NCBI RefSeq assembly: GCF_905147045.1
Contig: NC_065894.1
Location: forward strand, 595,501-659,500
DNA from: Nymphalis io
Taxonomy: Eukaryota > Arthropoda > Insecta > Lepidoptera > Nymphalidae
Reading direction: 5' to 3'
Length of the DNA: 64,000 nt
Position 1 is the stretch's first letter; the number at the start of each line of letters is the position of its first letter. Shown one piece after another: positions 12,339 through 23,300 of the stretch. The notes below the pieces were generated by a model. It was not told the DNA's origin, did no database searches, and worked only from the letters and a program-made list of their open reading frames with translations. The translations under genes were made by a program, and so were the position numbers.

Positions 12339-13002
12339 AACCGATTGATAAGGAACTTACAATTTATAATGTAGATGGACACAATATATGATATAAAAAC
12401 ATTCTTTATTATATTTATTGCTTAGGCATATCCAAAACGATACAATGCGAATATTCACATTATTGAGCACCAAATTCACACATTACGCACTTCATATGTT
12501 TTACATTGCATTTTTCAGTTTGCCTGGTTGAAAATGTCTTGTGTCTCGTAAGCCCTTATCAGGTAGGCTTAAATTGACATTTGCTAGTTAAGAAACGGAA
12601 AAAAAATATTAAAAAATCACATCGAATATCCTTGTCTATATTTATCTATCAAGTATGCTTTTCAATGGATTTGTTGGTTTTGCTTTATATCATTTATACC
12701 AGGCATAAGTAAAGTCACTTATCCAACCTTGTGTAATGTGTGTGATAATTGCCGGCACTGGCAGTTAGTTAATAGTTTTAAATGGTATTGACATAAGCTT
12801 GGAATGCGTCAGCTTGTGATAAAATATAATGGCGAAATACATTCTTTTCTTTGAATATAACACCTTGTTAATGACTTTAAAAAAATATTTAATACCCTTT
12901 TTGAAAGGGATTCTGAAATGCTGACAGTCATGAGCAAATTGCTCTCGTTTATTTGTCCAACGTTCTATGGTATAGATATAGAAGTTCAAGTTCAAGATGA
13001 AT

Positions 13003-16000
13003 TTAATAAAGCTTTTGTGTGCCTTTGATACGGACATAGTTTGCGACAAAACAGCCGAACACAGCCGCCAAGAACTGAAACAAAAATAAAGTTATTCAGT
13101 TCAATTTATAACAAATTGAACGTTTATATTGTAGAACACACGCACAAAGAAGGAATATATTGTTTTTTTTGAGCTAGAAACCATCTCGAGCGTATACAGA
13201 AAATCTCATCAAAAGTTTAATCACAATCGGACGAGTAGTTTAGGAACTCATAGAGGACAAACATACAAACATTGATTTTTCTTTAAATGTATAGAATATA
13301 GATAGTAACAACAAATAAAATAAACAAAATCGAAACCTTTTAGATCACCTTTCATTACTATCAACAGATACAGCTGCACATATATAATGCACGTTTCCAT
13401 GCTCGTGTTTTAATTTTTAATTTTAGGTTAAGATAATGCTATCTCACCAAGATTTTAAGTAAATACTGATGTTTTTACCTCAAAGACAGCTACTATGCCG
13501 GCAATAATAATCGTCGCTAAGCCAATCACGTAGAAAAAGTCCTCTATTACTTTATCGCATCCTTTGAAAGAATTTAGAACAGTGCAAACAGGTCGAAGGC
13601 AGCACGAATCCGGCAACGTAACGTTGAGATACGAAGCAGGACCCAAGGGGCCGCAACATACGAACTGTGAATACATAAAAAAACATTAGAATAGGCGATT
13701 TTGGTATGTGTGTTTGTAATGGATAAACTCAAAATCTACTTAACTGATGTTAAAATTTCTTTCAATAATTTATCAGCGAGTAACATATTTTATTATCAAA
13801 ATAATTAGAGATCCCTACGAAAATAGCAATAATGTTACCCAACGTATGAATTTTCTTCCTATAGAAGTCATTATGGCTTATAAAAGATGTCCGGACGAAG
13901 TCGGGCCGGGCCACAATTTACATATTAATCATCTAGTTTTTGTTTCTCTATCTTTACATCTTCAATTTATAAAATAATTTGAAAATTATATAGTTGACAA
14001 GTTATTTTTAATATAAATATAACTTACTATTCTCTCGATATTCTGGAAGTCCAATGGATCATTGATAAACGACTCTGTAAGCAGTCGAGATAAGCCGTCC
14101 AGGAAATCGTCGTGTTTGATAACAATCAATGCAATGAGAGTTACTTTCAATACTGCGAGGAGTATCATAAAGAAAGCGTACTGTAAGAAAAATAATAATA
14201 ATTACATATAACTGCTCCTATAAAAAGTAAAATAGCATTTTCGCTATAGTATTCAAAATATTTAAATGATGTTCAAAATAACAATTTACCTTATTGACAT
14301 TCATAACGTACACAAACAATAATTAACCAATAATTTTTAAACAACGGCGGTAAACGAGCATGAGGCTCACCTGATGGAAAATAACTACCACCGCCCATGG
14401 ACACCTAGAAAACTCGAGGGCTTACAGGTGCGTTACGAGACGTATATTAAAAGCTTTATTCTTTTGTCTACGTTACAATTAACGCGTACAGAGCATAGTC
14501 TAGCTAGAGTTTACTAATAACTTACAGTAACAAGCATGCACTGGCTTTCTTTAATCGCCCCACAGCATCCAAAGAAGCTCACGACGAAGACGATACAGCC
14601 GGCAACGATCGATATGACGGGTGCCATCTGGATTATTGTTGAGTCATCGAAGAGATCTGATACTCTTAGAACGGGTAGTTCGATTGCCACTCCCAGGCCT
14701 ATCATTGCTACCCCAGCGAGCTGTAGAATTGTTAAAAAAAAATTTGGAGTCAATATATTTTTAAGATCATATTATCTGCAAAACTGCAGCTACGCTTCTT
14801 CTTATAGTAATGATATAAGAGTACTACATAAACTACTTAAGTTATAAATTTTGTCAATGAGTGCAATTGTAGTTCCGATGACTATCACTAAAATTATACT
14901 AAATTGTAAATATTCAAAAAGAGCAACAACTCCTTATCGTTTGAGAGCGTGATTTATTCTTCAGATTATATTTAGCAAGTAGGAATTATTACGGAAATAT
15001 AACATTATATTTGGGTAAATAGGTACATGAGTACCCATATTTCTTTTGGCTGAATTTCGGTGTTGTTGTCCTGAACGATTTTGACCAAAGCGGCCATTCT
15101 CAAAGGAGACAAACCATCGCATAGGACATACTACAATGCACAAGTATGAAATTTAACACAGTGCACTTTCTCTGCCCTCACCCTTATAATCCGACGCGAC
15201 GACACGACCGGAATTAGTTCATGGCTCAGGATATGGATTTATGTGTTTTCGAACAATTCTTTTTTAGTCCGATCAAAGATTTGACCCAAAACGAAAAAGG
15301 TTATCAACGTACAATAAGAAGCGCGCAAGTCGTATCTATTACAACGTCCACCTCTGGACAAAGACCTCTCAAGAACTACCACGATGGCATATCTTGCGCT
15401 ATCCGTATCCAACGGCTTCTCGCGACCCTTGCAGAATCGTCGGGATATTATATTGCAACGCATATCGGGATCATTTTGGTACCCATGGAATAACAGCGTG
15501 ATCATGATAACTTGCTTTGCTGTCAAAATAGTGACTATTTTTAATCGCAATTGAAAACTTTTAATGAATATAATACTCGTTCACGATCAATACGCGTGTG
15601 AGTATCATTTTTATCGTAATTCCTGATTTAATATCAAAGTACATAAAATTAATACTATATAAAGTTAATTAATTTGTTTTCCTACATATTCTTAATATCG
15701 TTGTCTATATCGACACATAATGTGAAATATTTCATTTTCATGACGCACAGCTCTCGAAGAAAATCTGATAGGTAAAGTGAATTTTTTTAAATATAAGACA
15801 CGCTAATCTGATGAACTATCAGAGTGATTCTAATTTCTGTTTGGTTATAGATATTACATTGAGGAAAGCATATGTAGGCTTGATAGTTTCGAACTACTAT
15901 GTTAAAGAGCGATGCGATAACCATAAGGATCAACTAATCTGAAAAATCAACCTTCTCACTTATTTACACCTTGGGAACGAAGATGGAATGGAATGGAAAA

Positions 16001-16411
16001 CCGGAATACAATAATACTTAGTATTGTTGTTTAGCGGTAGATGTGCTAGATTCCACCCAGGCCAGACGAGCTTACACAAAACCGTACCACTTAGTAAACT
16101 AAAAGTAGCTTGTGTTTGTGTATAGTCTTGTGCATTTTTAAGAACCTATGAATTGACTTGCACTATCCGAAACTGTATATTACTAGCCTTCTCCTCAAAA
16201 ATGGAGAGGAGGCCTTAGCCCAGCAGTGGGACATTAACAGGCTGTTAATGTCCCACTGCTGGGCTGGTGTAACTGTTACTAATATATTACTAGTAATAAA
16301 CGATGTCACTAGTGCATAGTTGTAAGGATATTTTTCACTCACCACAAAGAAAAGATTTGAAAGAAGCAAAATGTTTTTGCCAAAAGAACCAACACACCCC
16401 ATCATACTCAT
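13003..16411 (-). CDS. Tetraspanin gene B (5 coding exons, 224 aa)
   Basis: Tetraspanin of the insect tandem-cluster type. Coding exons in transcript order: 16343..16411, 14526..14720, 14028..14180, 13479..13664, 13003..13074; every junction is phase 0 with GT/AG ends. The start used is ATG at 16411 (MSMMGCVGSFG); the in-frame ATG three codons later (MGCVGSF) is equally plausible and looks more like the family. Exon 2 carries TM1/TM2 with FFGCCGAIKES, exon 3 TM3, exon 4 the LEL with VCCG, PDSCC and two single Cys (six in all) plus TM4, and exon 5 the TM4 end and a tail ending TQKLY. Exons 2-5 have exactly the same lengths as those of gene A (195, 153, 186 and 72 nt), showing recent common descent. 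An AATAAA is at 12948..12953 (minus), about 50 nt after the stop. Confidence 0.95.
14343..14445 (-). repeat. Lepidopteran CACCGCCCATGGACACC repeat, fragment
   Basis: aaacgagcatgaggctcacc, accgcccatggacacct and gggcttacaggtgcgttac. Shares only the general layout of the 275-bp repeat. In intron 2 of tetraspanin B. Confidence 0.55.
15045..15225 (-). repeat. Same repeat, opposite strand
   Basis: Reverse copy: gaccaaagcggccattctc, catcgcataggacatacta, and ataatccgacgcgacgacac. In intron 1 of tetraspanin B. Confidence 0.6.
15345..15480 (+). repeat. Decayed repeat with a CTCTGGACAAAGACCTCTC block
   Basis: Contains the tggacaaaggcctct-type motif and tatccgtatccaacggcttc, seen in many lepidopteran retroelement tails. 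A related gactggacataggcctctc lies at 16878..16900 on the plus strand. In intron 1 of tetraspanin B. Confidence 0.45.
15966..16100 (-). repeat. ~275-bp butterfly repeat, half
   Basis: Covers ccttgggaacgaagatgg to cgagcttacacaaaaccgta; in intron 1 of tetraspanin B. Confidence 0.75.
16183..16270. mobile_element. SINE 3' tails in inverted arrangement
   Basis: The Metulj-like 3' tail (plus strand) runs directly into its own reverse complement: 16217..16240 and 16242..16265 are perfect 24-bp inverted arms around one G. Sits in intron 1 of tetraspanin B. Confidence 0.9.
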
Positions 16412-16673
16412 GTTGAATGTGTATTCACTTTATATTAAATAGAAAAAAAAACAAAATGTGCGTTCCACCTTTGGTGTTTGTATGAACTGACATTTTGGTC
16501 AATAATTATGCTAGCTATCGCTATTGATAAGATTTTAAAACATGATTTCGAAGATTTATTTTTTTGTATCTCATGGGAATGGATTATTATGACACCTTAC
16601 TAACGCACGCGATGATTCATCGTGCTTATCGCTTGTCATTGTAAGTGTTATTTCAGTTCATGTATGTGTCTGC

Positions 16674-16717
16674 GTGATAGGGGAATCAAATCTAAGAAGA
16701 TTTGATTCCCCTATCAC
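16674..16717. repeat. Perfect 20-bp inverted repeat, 4-bp loop
   Basis: Arms 16674..16693 and 16698..16717 pair without mismatch (GTGATAGGGGAATCAAATCT and its complement) around AAGA. Lies about 260 bp upstream of the tetraspanin B start codon. Confidence 0.9.
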
Positions 16718-16861
16718 CTGATACGAATGCATGCGCAATAGACAATAAAATTAGATAAGTAAAGATAAAGTGCTTTGGCTTATAAAGAAGACTGATATTT
16801 TTAACTTCGTTTATTAACAAATTCTAACATAACCTTCTTATACTATACAAGAATATAATTT

Positions 16862-17173
16862 TCAGCCAATCGCTATCCACGACTGGACATAGGCCTCTCC
16901 GTGCCAAAGTCGGTTTTCTTCGTCTTCGGTCATCAGTCCAGCTGCCTTGAGGCCAATTTTGCAAGCTACAATTATAAGAATATACACATCATTGAAAAAA
17001 GCGTGAAGATCGTATTCGTTAGTACTATGGCACGAGGGTATCCCAGCTACCGTTCGTCGGGGTCGTGAGAGCATCGAGACGAAGCCTTCGTCGTCCCCTG
17101 TGAGATCGGCGTTTTCCCTTTCCGCTGAATCATTTTGGACCATGACGGCAGTGGCGTAGCATAGCACGAGCAC
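16862..17173 (-). repeat. Decayed retroelement tail (103-codon open frame)
   Basis: GC-richer than its surroundings. The frame contains SRPRRTVAGIPSCHS and MTEDEENRLWHGEAY, which reads like the end of an RTE- or R1-type tail, not a host gene; it lacks a splice context and lies between SINE copies. Confidence 0.4.
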
Positions 17174-17336
17174 CTAGTGCGGGGCCAGATTCGCCGCCCT
17201 CTTATTCATTCTAAAAAGAGCAGTATTGTTGAATAACACTAACCAGAAAATGACATTTTGTAGACAGAAACAACATATTTGCACACATAGATATAAGAAT
17301 AAAAGATCATTGATATTTTATTTTTTTAGAATTGGT

Positions 17337-17608
17337 GGGCGGAAGAGCACATGGGCCACTTGATGGTAAGTGGTCACCAAGGTCCATAGACATTGGCGTT
17401 GTAAGAAATGTTATCCATCGCTTACATCGCCAAAGCGCCACCAACCTTGGTAACTAAGATTTTATGTCCCTTGTGCATGTTATTACACTGGCTCACTCAC
17501 CTTTCAAACCGGAACACAACAATATCAAGTATTGCTGTTTGTGGTGGAATATCTGATGAGTGGGTGGTACCAACCCAGACGAGCTTGCACACAACCCTAC
17601 CACCAGTA
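17337..17608 (-). repeat. ~275-bp butterfly repeat, full length
   Basis: Complete reverse copy from ggcggaagagcacatgggcc to accctaccaccagtaa, upstream of tetraspanin B. Confidence 0.9.
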
Positions 17609-17956
17609 AATTATATATTACATATTATTGGTAATACATTTTTTTTACCACCACATGTAATATGCCGCCCCTGCCAAAGTGCCACCCGGTTCAAACCGAC
17701 CGCTTGCTAGTTCACTGCATGACGTTCTTACAGAAGAAGGGTACGGCCCTCCACGCCAATTCCCTGCAGAGCTTCGCTGATACGGAGTCTAGTAGAGTGA
17801 GATATCGTCCGTTCTCGCGGACTAGGATCTGATTTTCCACATAATAAAATATCTTGGCTGAATGTGATGTAATATTAAATATATATAATAGCAAAGTCGT
17901 CAAAAAAACACTATTGCTATTTTAATATATAATATCCCTAAAAAACTGTCTGTAAA

Positions 17957-18251
17957 AGCCGAGATGGCCCAGTGGTAAGAGCGTGAATCAAAACCGATGA
18001 TCGTGGGTTCAAACCCGGGCAAGAATCACTGAATTTTCACGTGCTTAATTTGTGGTTTTAATTTATCTCATGCTTGACGGTGAAGGAAAACATCGTGACA
18101 AATTAGATACATGCAGGTTGCATGTGTCTAATTTCACTGAAATTCTGTCACATGTGTGTTCCAATGCAGGTTGCATTGGAGCGTGGTGGAATAAGCTCCA
18201 AAAACTTTCCCCTCAAAAAGGGAGAGGAGGCACACAAACAGGCTGTTACTG
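17957..18251 (+). mobile_element. Metulj-like SINE with internal changes
   Basis: Complete head and body, with a duplicated atgcaggttgcat block in the middle and a short deletion at the 3' end. Flanks match imperfectly (AAAAACTGTCTGT / AAAAAGTTGTCTGT), perhaps a decayed target duplication. Confidence 0.88.
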
Positions 18252-18298
18252 AAAAAGTTGTCTGTTCACCATCTTTAACCACTTTATAACTTCAATCA

Positions 18299-18378
18299 AC
18301 ACGCATTGGAGTAGCGTGATGGAAAAATTTCGCATTCTCAAGAGAATGCATGAGCACAGCACTGGAACTTTTACAAGC
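18299..18378 (+). mobile_element. Decayed SINE tail
   Basis: Matches cgcattggagtagcgtgatgg and the diverged end of the Metulj-like SINE, just after the copy at 17957..18251. Confidence 0.5.
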
Positions 18379-19037
18379 CCTAACTTAGCTTGAACTTTAC
18401 AATTTTTTTAATATAAGCTATTTTGAATTATATTGTAGCCTTCGCAAGTTCTAAAGCTATAAGTTCTTATTTTACTCTTCCGAAAATTTGACTCGCTGGT
18501 AGAAACTAGCCATCGAACATAGGGCTCTTCCATGACTGTTTTAGTAGGTACTTAATAATAATTCGTATATGAGAACTAGCCAAGTCAGACCTTAGGCTTC
18601 AATATATTGTCCTAAGTTATAAGAAAAATGATATTTTAAGTTGTTATAAATATTTTATGTTGTTATAAATAAATTTCAGGACAGACCATTGAACTTGGCA
18701 CCCATTTAGATGTCACATCTTTTGTCGTCGAAGTCAACAACCAAGCTTTAACATATCCAATAATGAAATTTATATATACCAATATATATATACCAATTTA
18801 TATATATATACATATGGTGCTATACCACAACGCAAAAAAAAACATCAAAACTGATTTATAAACAAACACTATGTAATGAAAAATATTAAGAATTCATTAT
18901 AAATGAAACAAAAAATGTTGAAATATATTAGTGCAAATTTTAACATATTCATACCAAACTATCCACTGACTAGAGATAACATAAAAAAGTATACAAAAAA
19001 GTATTTTTACTAATAATTTTTTTTTATATAGTTTAGG

Positions 19038-19312
19038 AATGCGGACGAGCATATGCGCCACCTGATGGTAAGTGATCACTAACGCCCATAGACATTGGCA
19101 TTGTAAGAAATGTTGACCATCGCTTACATAGCCAATGCGCTACCAATCTTGGGAACTAAGATGTTATGTCCTTTGTGCCTGTAATTACACTGGCTCACTC
19201 ACCCTTCAAACCGGAACACAAAAATATCAAGTACTGCTATTTTGCGGTTGAGTATCTGATGAGTGGGTGGTACCTACCCAGACGAGCTTGCACAGAGCGG
19301 TACCACCAGTAA
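19038..19312 (-). repeat. ~275-bp butterfly repeat, full length
   Basis: Complete reverse copy between tetraspanin genes B and A. Confidence 0.9.
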
Positions 19313-20381
19313 TATAATTAAATATAAAAAAATAAAATAAATAGAATTTGTATCGATGTCAAAATATATTTTCAATTTAAGGGATTTAAATGGAAAATCA
19401 TAGTTGTTTTTTATTTTTTATTATAAACATATATCTCTTATGTTAACTATACTTAAGGTCTGCGTGCGCCCTCTGGGTAACTTACACTAAATATGAACTG
19501 TATACAATGCCAGTACTAAGTATTTAAAGTCGAAAAATCATCAATTTTAATTAACTTTCATCAGTCGAAACGTGATTTTGAACATCCAACATGTGTCTAC
19601 TTGATGATAAATTGAGATGATAATAATAAAATTAAAATTGAGTGACTTTATATCTTAAAGTGTTTGAAATCTTGTCAAAACATGATTGTGGTCAAGAACT
19701 CCATAGTTGAAAATATTTTACTTCTGATTTTTGTAATTGAATGACACTATGGTTAATTTAGCAGTAAAATAAAAAGTTAATTCGTAAATATATAGGTATA
19801 TTTTGATTTCAGACGCAATAATAACTACATTTAATTAACATTTTAAAGAAAAATACTGTTACATTTAGTACATACGTATTCGTTTTCTCTAACCCATCTC
19901 AATATACCATCAATAATTATGTCATAAATTGCGCTCTTTTTATGTTAAATATTCCGGTATACAGTATGGTATATACTTATTCCTTACTTATTATACATAA
20001 ATGCTTATGATAGCGATATTTTATTATATATAATAAAGAAAATACGTAGCTTGACGAAAAGTCTTATTTATCTTTGACTATAAATTCTCAAAAATAACTT
20101 ACTTTTTATAGTTAGAGGTCGTCTGACTGTTCTAAACAGTTGATACTATCCGCTATTATGATGTTACGATAACTACTACATCCAAGCCAAGAGTAGTACG
20201 AAGCGTCATTGCGAATACCCGTTGCGGCTTAAAGCCACTTTGACGAAATAATTTCATTGAACTTTGAAAAGTTATTAAGATATAGAAAAATCGGCAGACG
20301 AAATTTTATATTGTGATTTTTAATATGGTACAATAATACGACCAAACTTATCTACCGATATTGTGTATTAAGTATTTGGGC

Positions 20382-23300
20382 TCAGTAATGCGTACGCCTG
20401 CTCTTGTTGCGGGCGTGGTTGGCGAGACAAAGCCCGAACACAACTGCGATCAACTGAAACAAATTTACAAAAACAAAATTAATATATTTTATACAACTAA
20501 ACACTATACGATACTAATAAAAAGATATAATATAAATTTAAATCATAATTGCGCTAAATGCTTAACAAATTATATTATATATCGCCCAGCAATACTCCCT
20601 AAGTTTTTATCCGTTGAAATCATATAATATAATCGAATATTTGTCAGTGAGATAAAAATAAATATTAAAAAACAAAACGAATTCTATTTTATTAACAATA
20701 AAGCATATAATCTTTCAATGAGTCTTATGACATCATTTCTCTATCTTTTTATCGAAAAGTATTATTAATGGAAATTTTTTTTTTTCATATCGACGTTAGT
20801 GCAGACCAGAATATACAAATTATTTTGTACATAAGTTATTTTTATAAATATCGACTAATTATATGTACCGTTACTGAGTATGAAACTCTTCCATACTCAG
20901 AAGTAGTTCGAGGATTCGAAGGTCTATCGGTCCTACACTAAAGATATATTTAAATTAAAACATTAATTTCTTTTTTTATTTGATGTAGGTCTGGCAAATG
21001 GGCCACCTGATGATAAGGGATTACCGTCGCCATAGACATGGTACTGTAAGAAATATTAACCATCCCTTACATCACCAATTCGCTACCAAACTTTACAAAT
21101 AAGATGTCATATATATGTGTTTGTGGTTACACTGGTTTAAATAAGGATTAAAGTAATGAGTAAAGTAAAGATTACGGAGTATTAATAATATATAGACGTA
21201 TTGAAATTAAAAATAACTACTTTACAAACCCAGCAGCATTTACCTGATGAATTATTGCAATTCCGATTCTCAGATCGCAAGTAATAATTGTCTGACTAAT
21301 TTTGTCTAACATGAACGCTTTGAACACATATATAACATATTAAAATTAATGAAACTCACCTCAATAGCTACGACAATGATAGCTACAACCCCGATGGCCA
21401 GGCCAAAGGTCTGGAAGAAGTCTTTGACAATTGAATTGCAACCATCGTACGCATTGGCGACGGTGCAAGGGGTACTGGCGCAGCAGGACTGCGGCAGTGT
21501 GAGAGAGAGGTAGGAGGCGGGGCCCAAAGGACCGCAGCACTTGAACTGTAAACACATAGTTCTACATTTAATATTGTTTAAAAAAAAGAAAACCGTAGGA
21601 ATGAATTTTATCTCAGGATTTTTTAAAAGGCCTTTCAATAGGCAAAGTTTTGGCGACAAAATAAGTGATAAGGGAATGCAGGTACTTATCAAATCGGGTG
21701 CACACAAGATTTAACAACACTAAAATTCCTCATCAATAATATTTTAACAACGAACAACCGTAAGTCGTAATAATATAGTTGATTATGATAGGAACCGTAG
21801 TCTGGAACTTAATCCTCGATAAATAATTTAAGTCAAACTAGAACATTTAATAAGAGCACAATCATAAATTAAAATGTCCTTACCGATCTTTCGATGCTCT
21901 GGAATGCTACTGGATCCCTGGAGAATCCATCCGTCAACCAGCGCGGGATGTCCTCCAAAAGTTCGTCTTGTTTCACAAATATCAATGTGGCCAGCGTTAT
22001 TTTCAAGATCATAAGAACTATCATAAATATAGCGTACTGAAAAACAAATTAATTAGGTTATATAAGATTAGCCCGTATAGTTCTGTGTGAAATTAGCAGA
22101 CAAGAAAGTCCCATGATCGAGAAGTTGGGCTGAAACTTTAGAAAAGTTTCACAGTAACATTCGTGTTTCACTACTGTGCTACTGCATTCGTATGCAATAC
22201 CATGGTGCTCTTCAAAGACGGAGAGCACTCGGCCAATGGTTTCAAATTCCCCCATATTGGGACCATGCGCAAACGCACATTCAAGCGACAATAAAAGTAC
22301 CTTTTTAGCAACCTCCTTGGTTAGTCAGAAACATTAATTATATGTATATTTGATGCCTGAATGACTCGTGTGTACCAAAAATGTTGATAAAAAATAGTTT
22401 AAAATGTGACATATTCTTAAATCTCAATAACGCTGCGGCGTCCGAACCGCCTATCGATATATACATAAATGTAAGTCACAGCAGTCATAACTACTAAGTT
22501 TCTTGCCGATTCTTCTAATTAAAATCGACTTTTCGAATCGGCGTTAGATTTACACTTTTAATATAGTCCTGTAAAATGATGGTTCAAAAGTGTTTGTATG
22601 ATTGTACTGGTTCAAAAGTACCTACTTGAAAAAAAGTACCTATATTTTGATATTATTGTATCCTTGACGCAAACTTTATTCTTAATTTGAGGGAAAAGTA
22701 TAAACATCAGTAGTTCCTTAAAAATCAGACATTTCTAGCAATTAAATATAAATGTAAATTAACTCACAGTTACGAGCATGCAATTACTCTCTCTAATGGC
22801 ACCGCAGCACCCGAAGAAAGCAACGACGAACACGATACATCCTACGACAATGGCTCCGATCGGTGTCAGCTGGAATATCTGCGAGTCCTCAAATATTTCT
22901 GTCACCTCAGACACTTGCAGCTCGACGGCGACACCCAATCCTATCAACGCTATACCAGCTAGCTGTAAAGATGAAAAAATACTCTTTGATTTCATATATA
23001 TTGTATTTGTACTGGCAAATGATATTAAAGCGTTCAGATCTCAAACAAACATATTTGTTTATTCTTAGAATATTTGTTTAAAAATGTTATTTCGGTTTAA
23101 ATTAAAGCCCTAAAGTTAGTATGTTAAATTAATTAGTTATTTTTTTAATTAATTTACATTAGTGATTCTAAAATTAGCATCTTGTACAAGACGCGCACAC
23201 TTGAACTTGAACTAAGAATTCTTATGAAATCGTAACTGTAATCGTTTGAACGTCACTTAAAATACGAAACTGTAAACAATAAGTCGTGAGAAACTGTGTC

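Noticed and set aside
14536..14847. Plus-strand frame of 103 codons
   Set aside because: It is the antisense of tetraspanin B exon 2.
16674..16717. Hairpin as a microRNA precursor
   Set aside because: A 4-nt loop and 20-bp stem are too short for a normal pre-miRNA, and no mature form can be judged from DNA alone.
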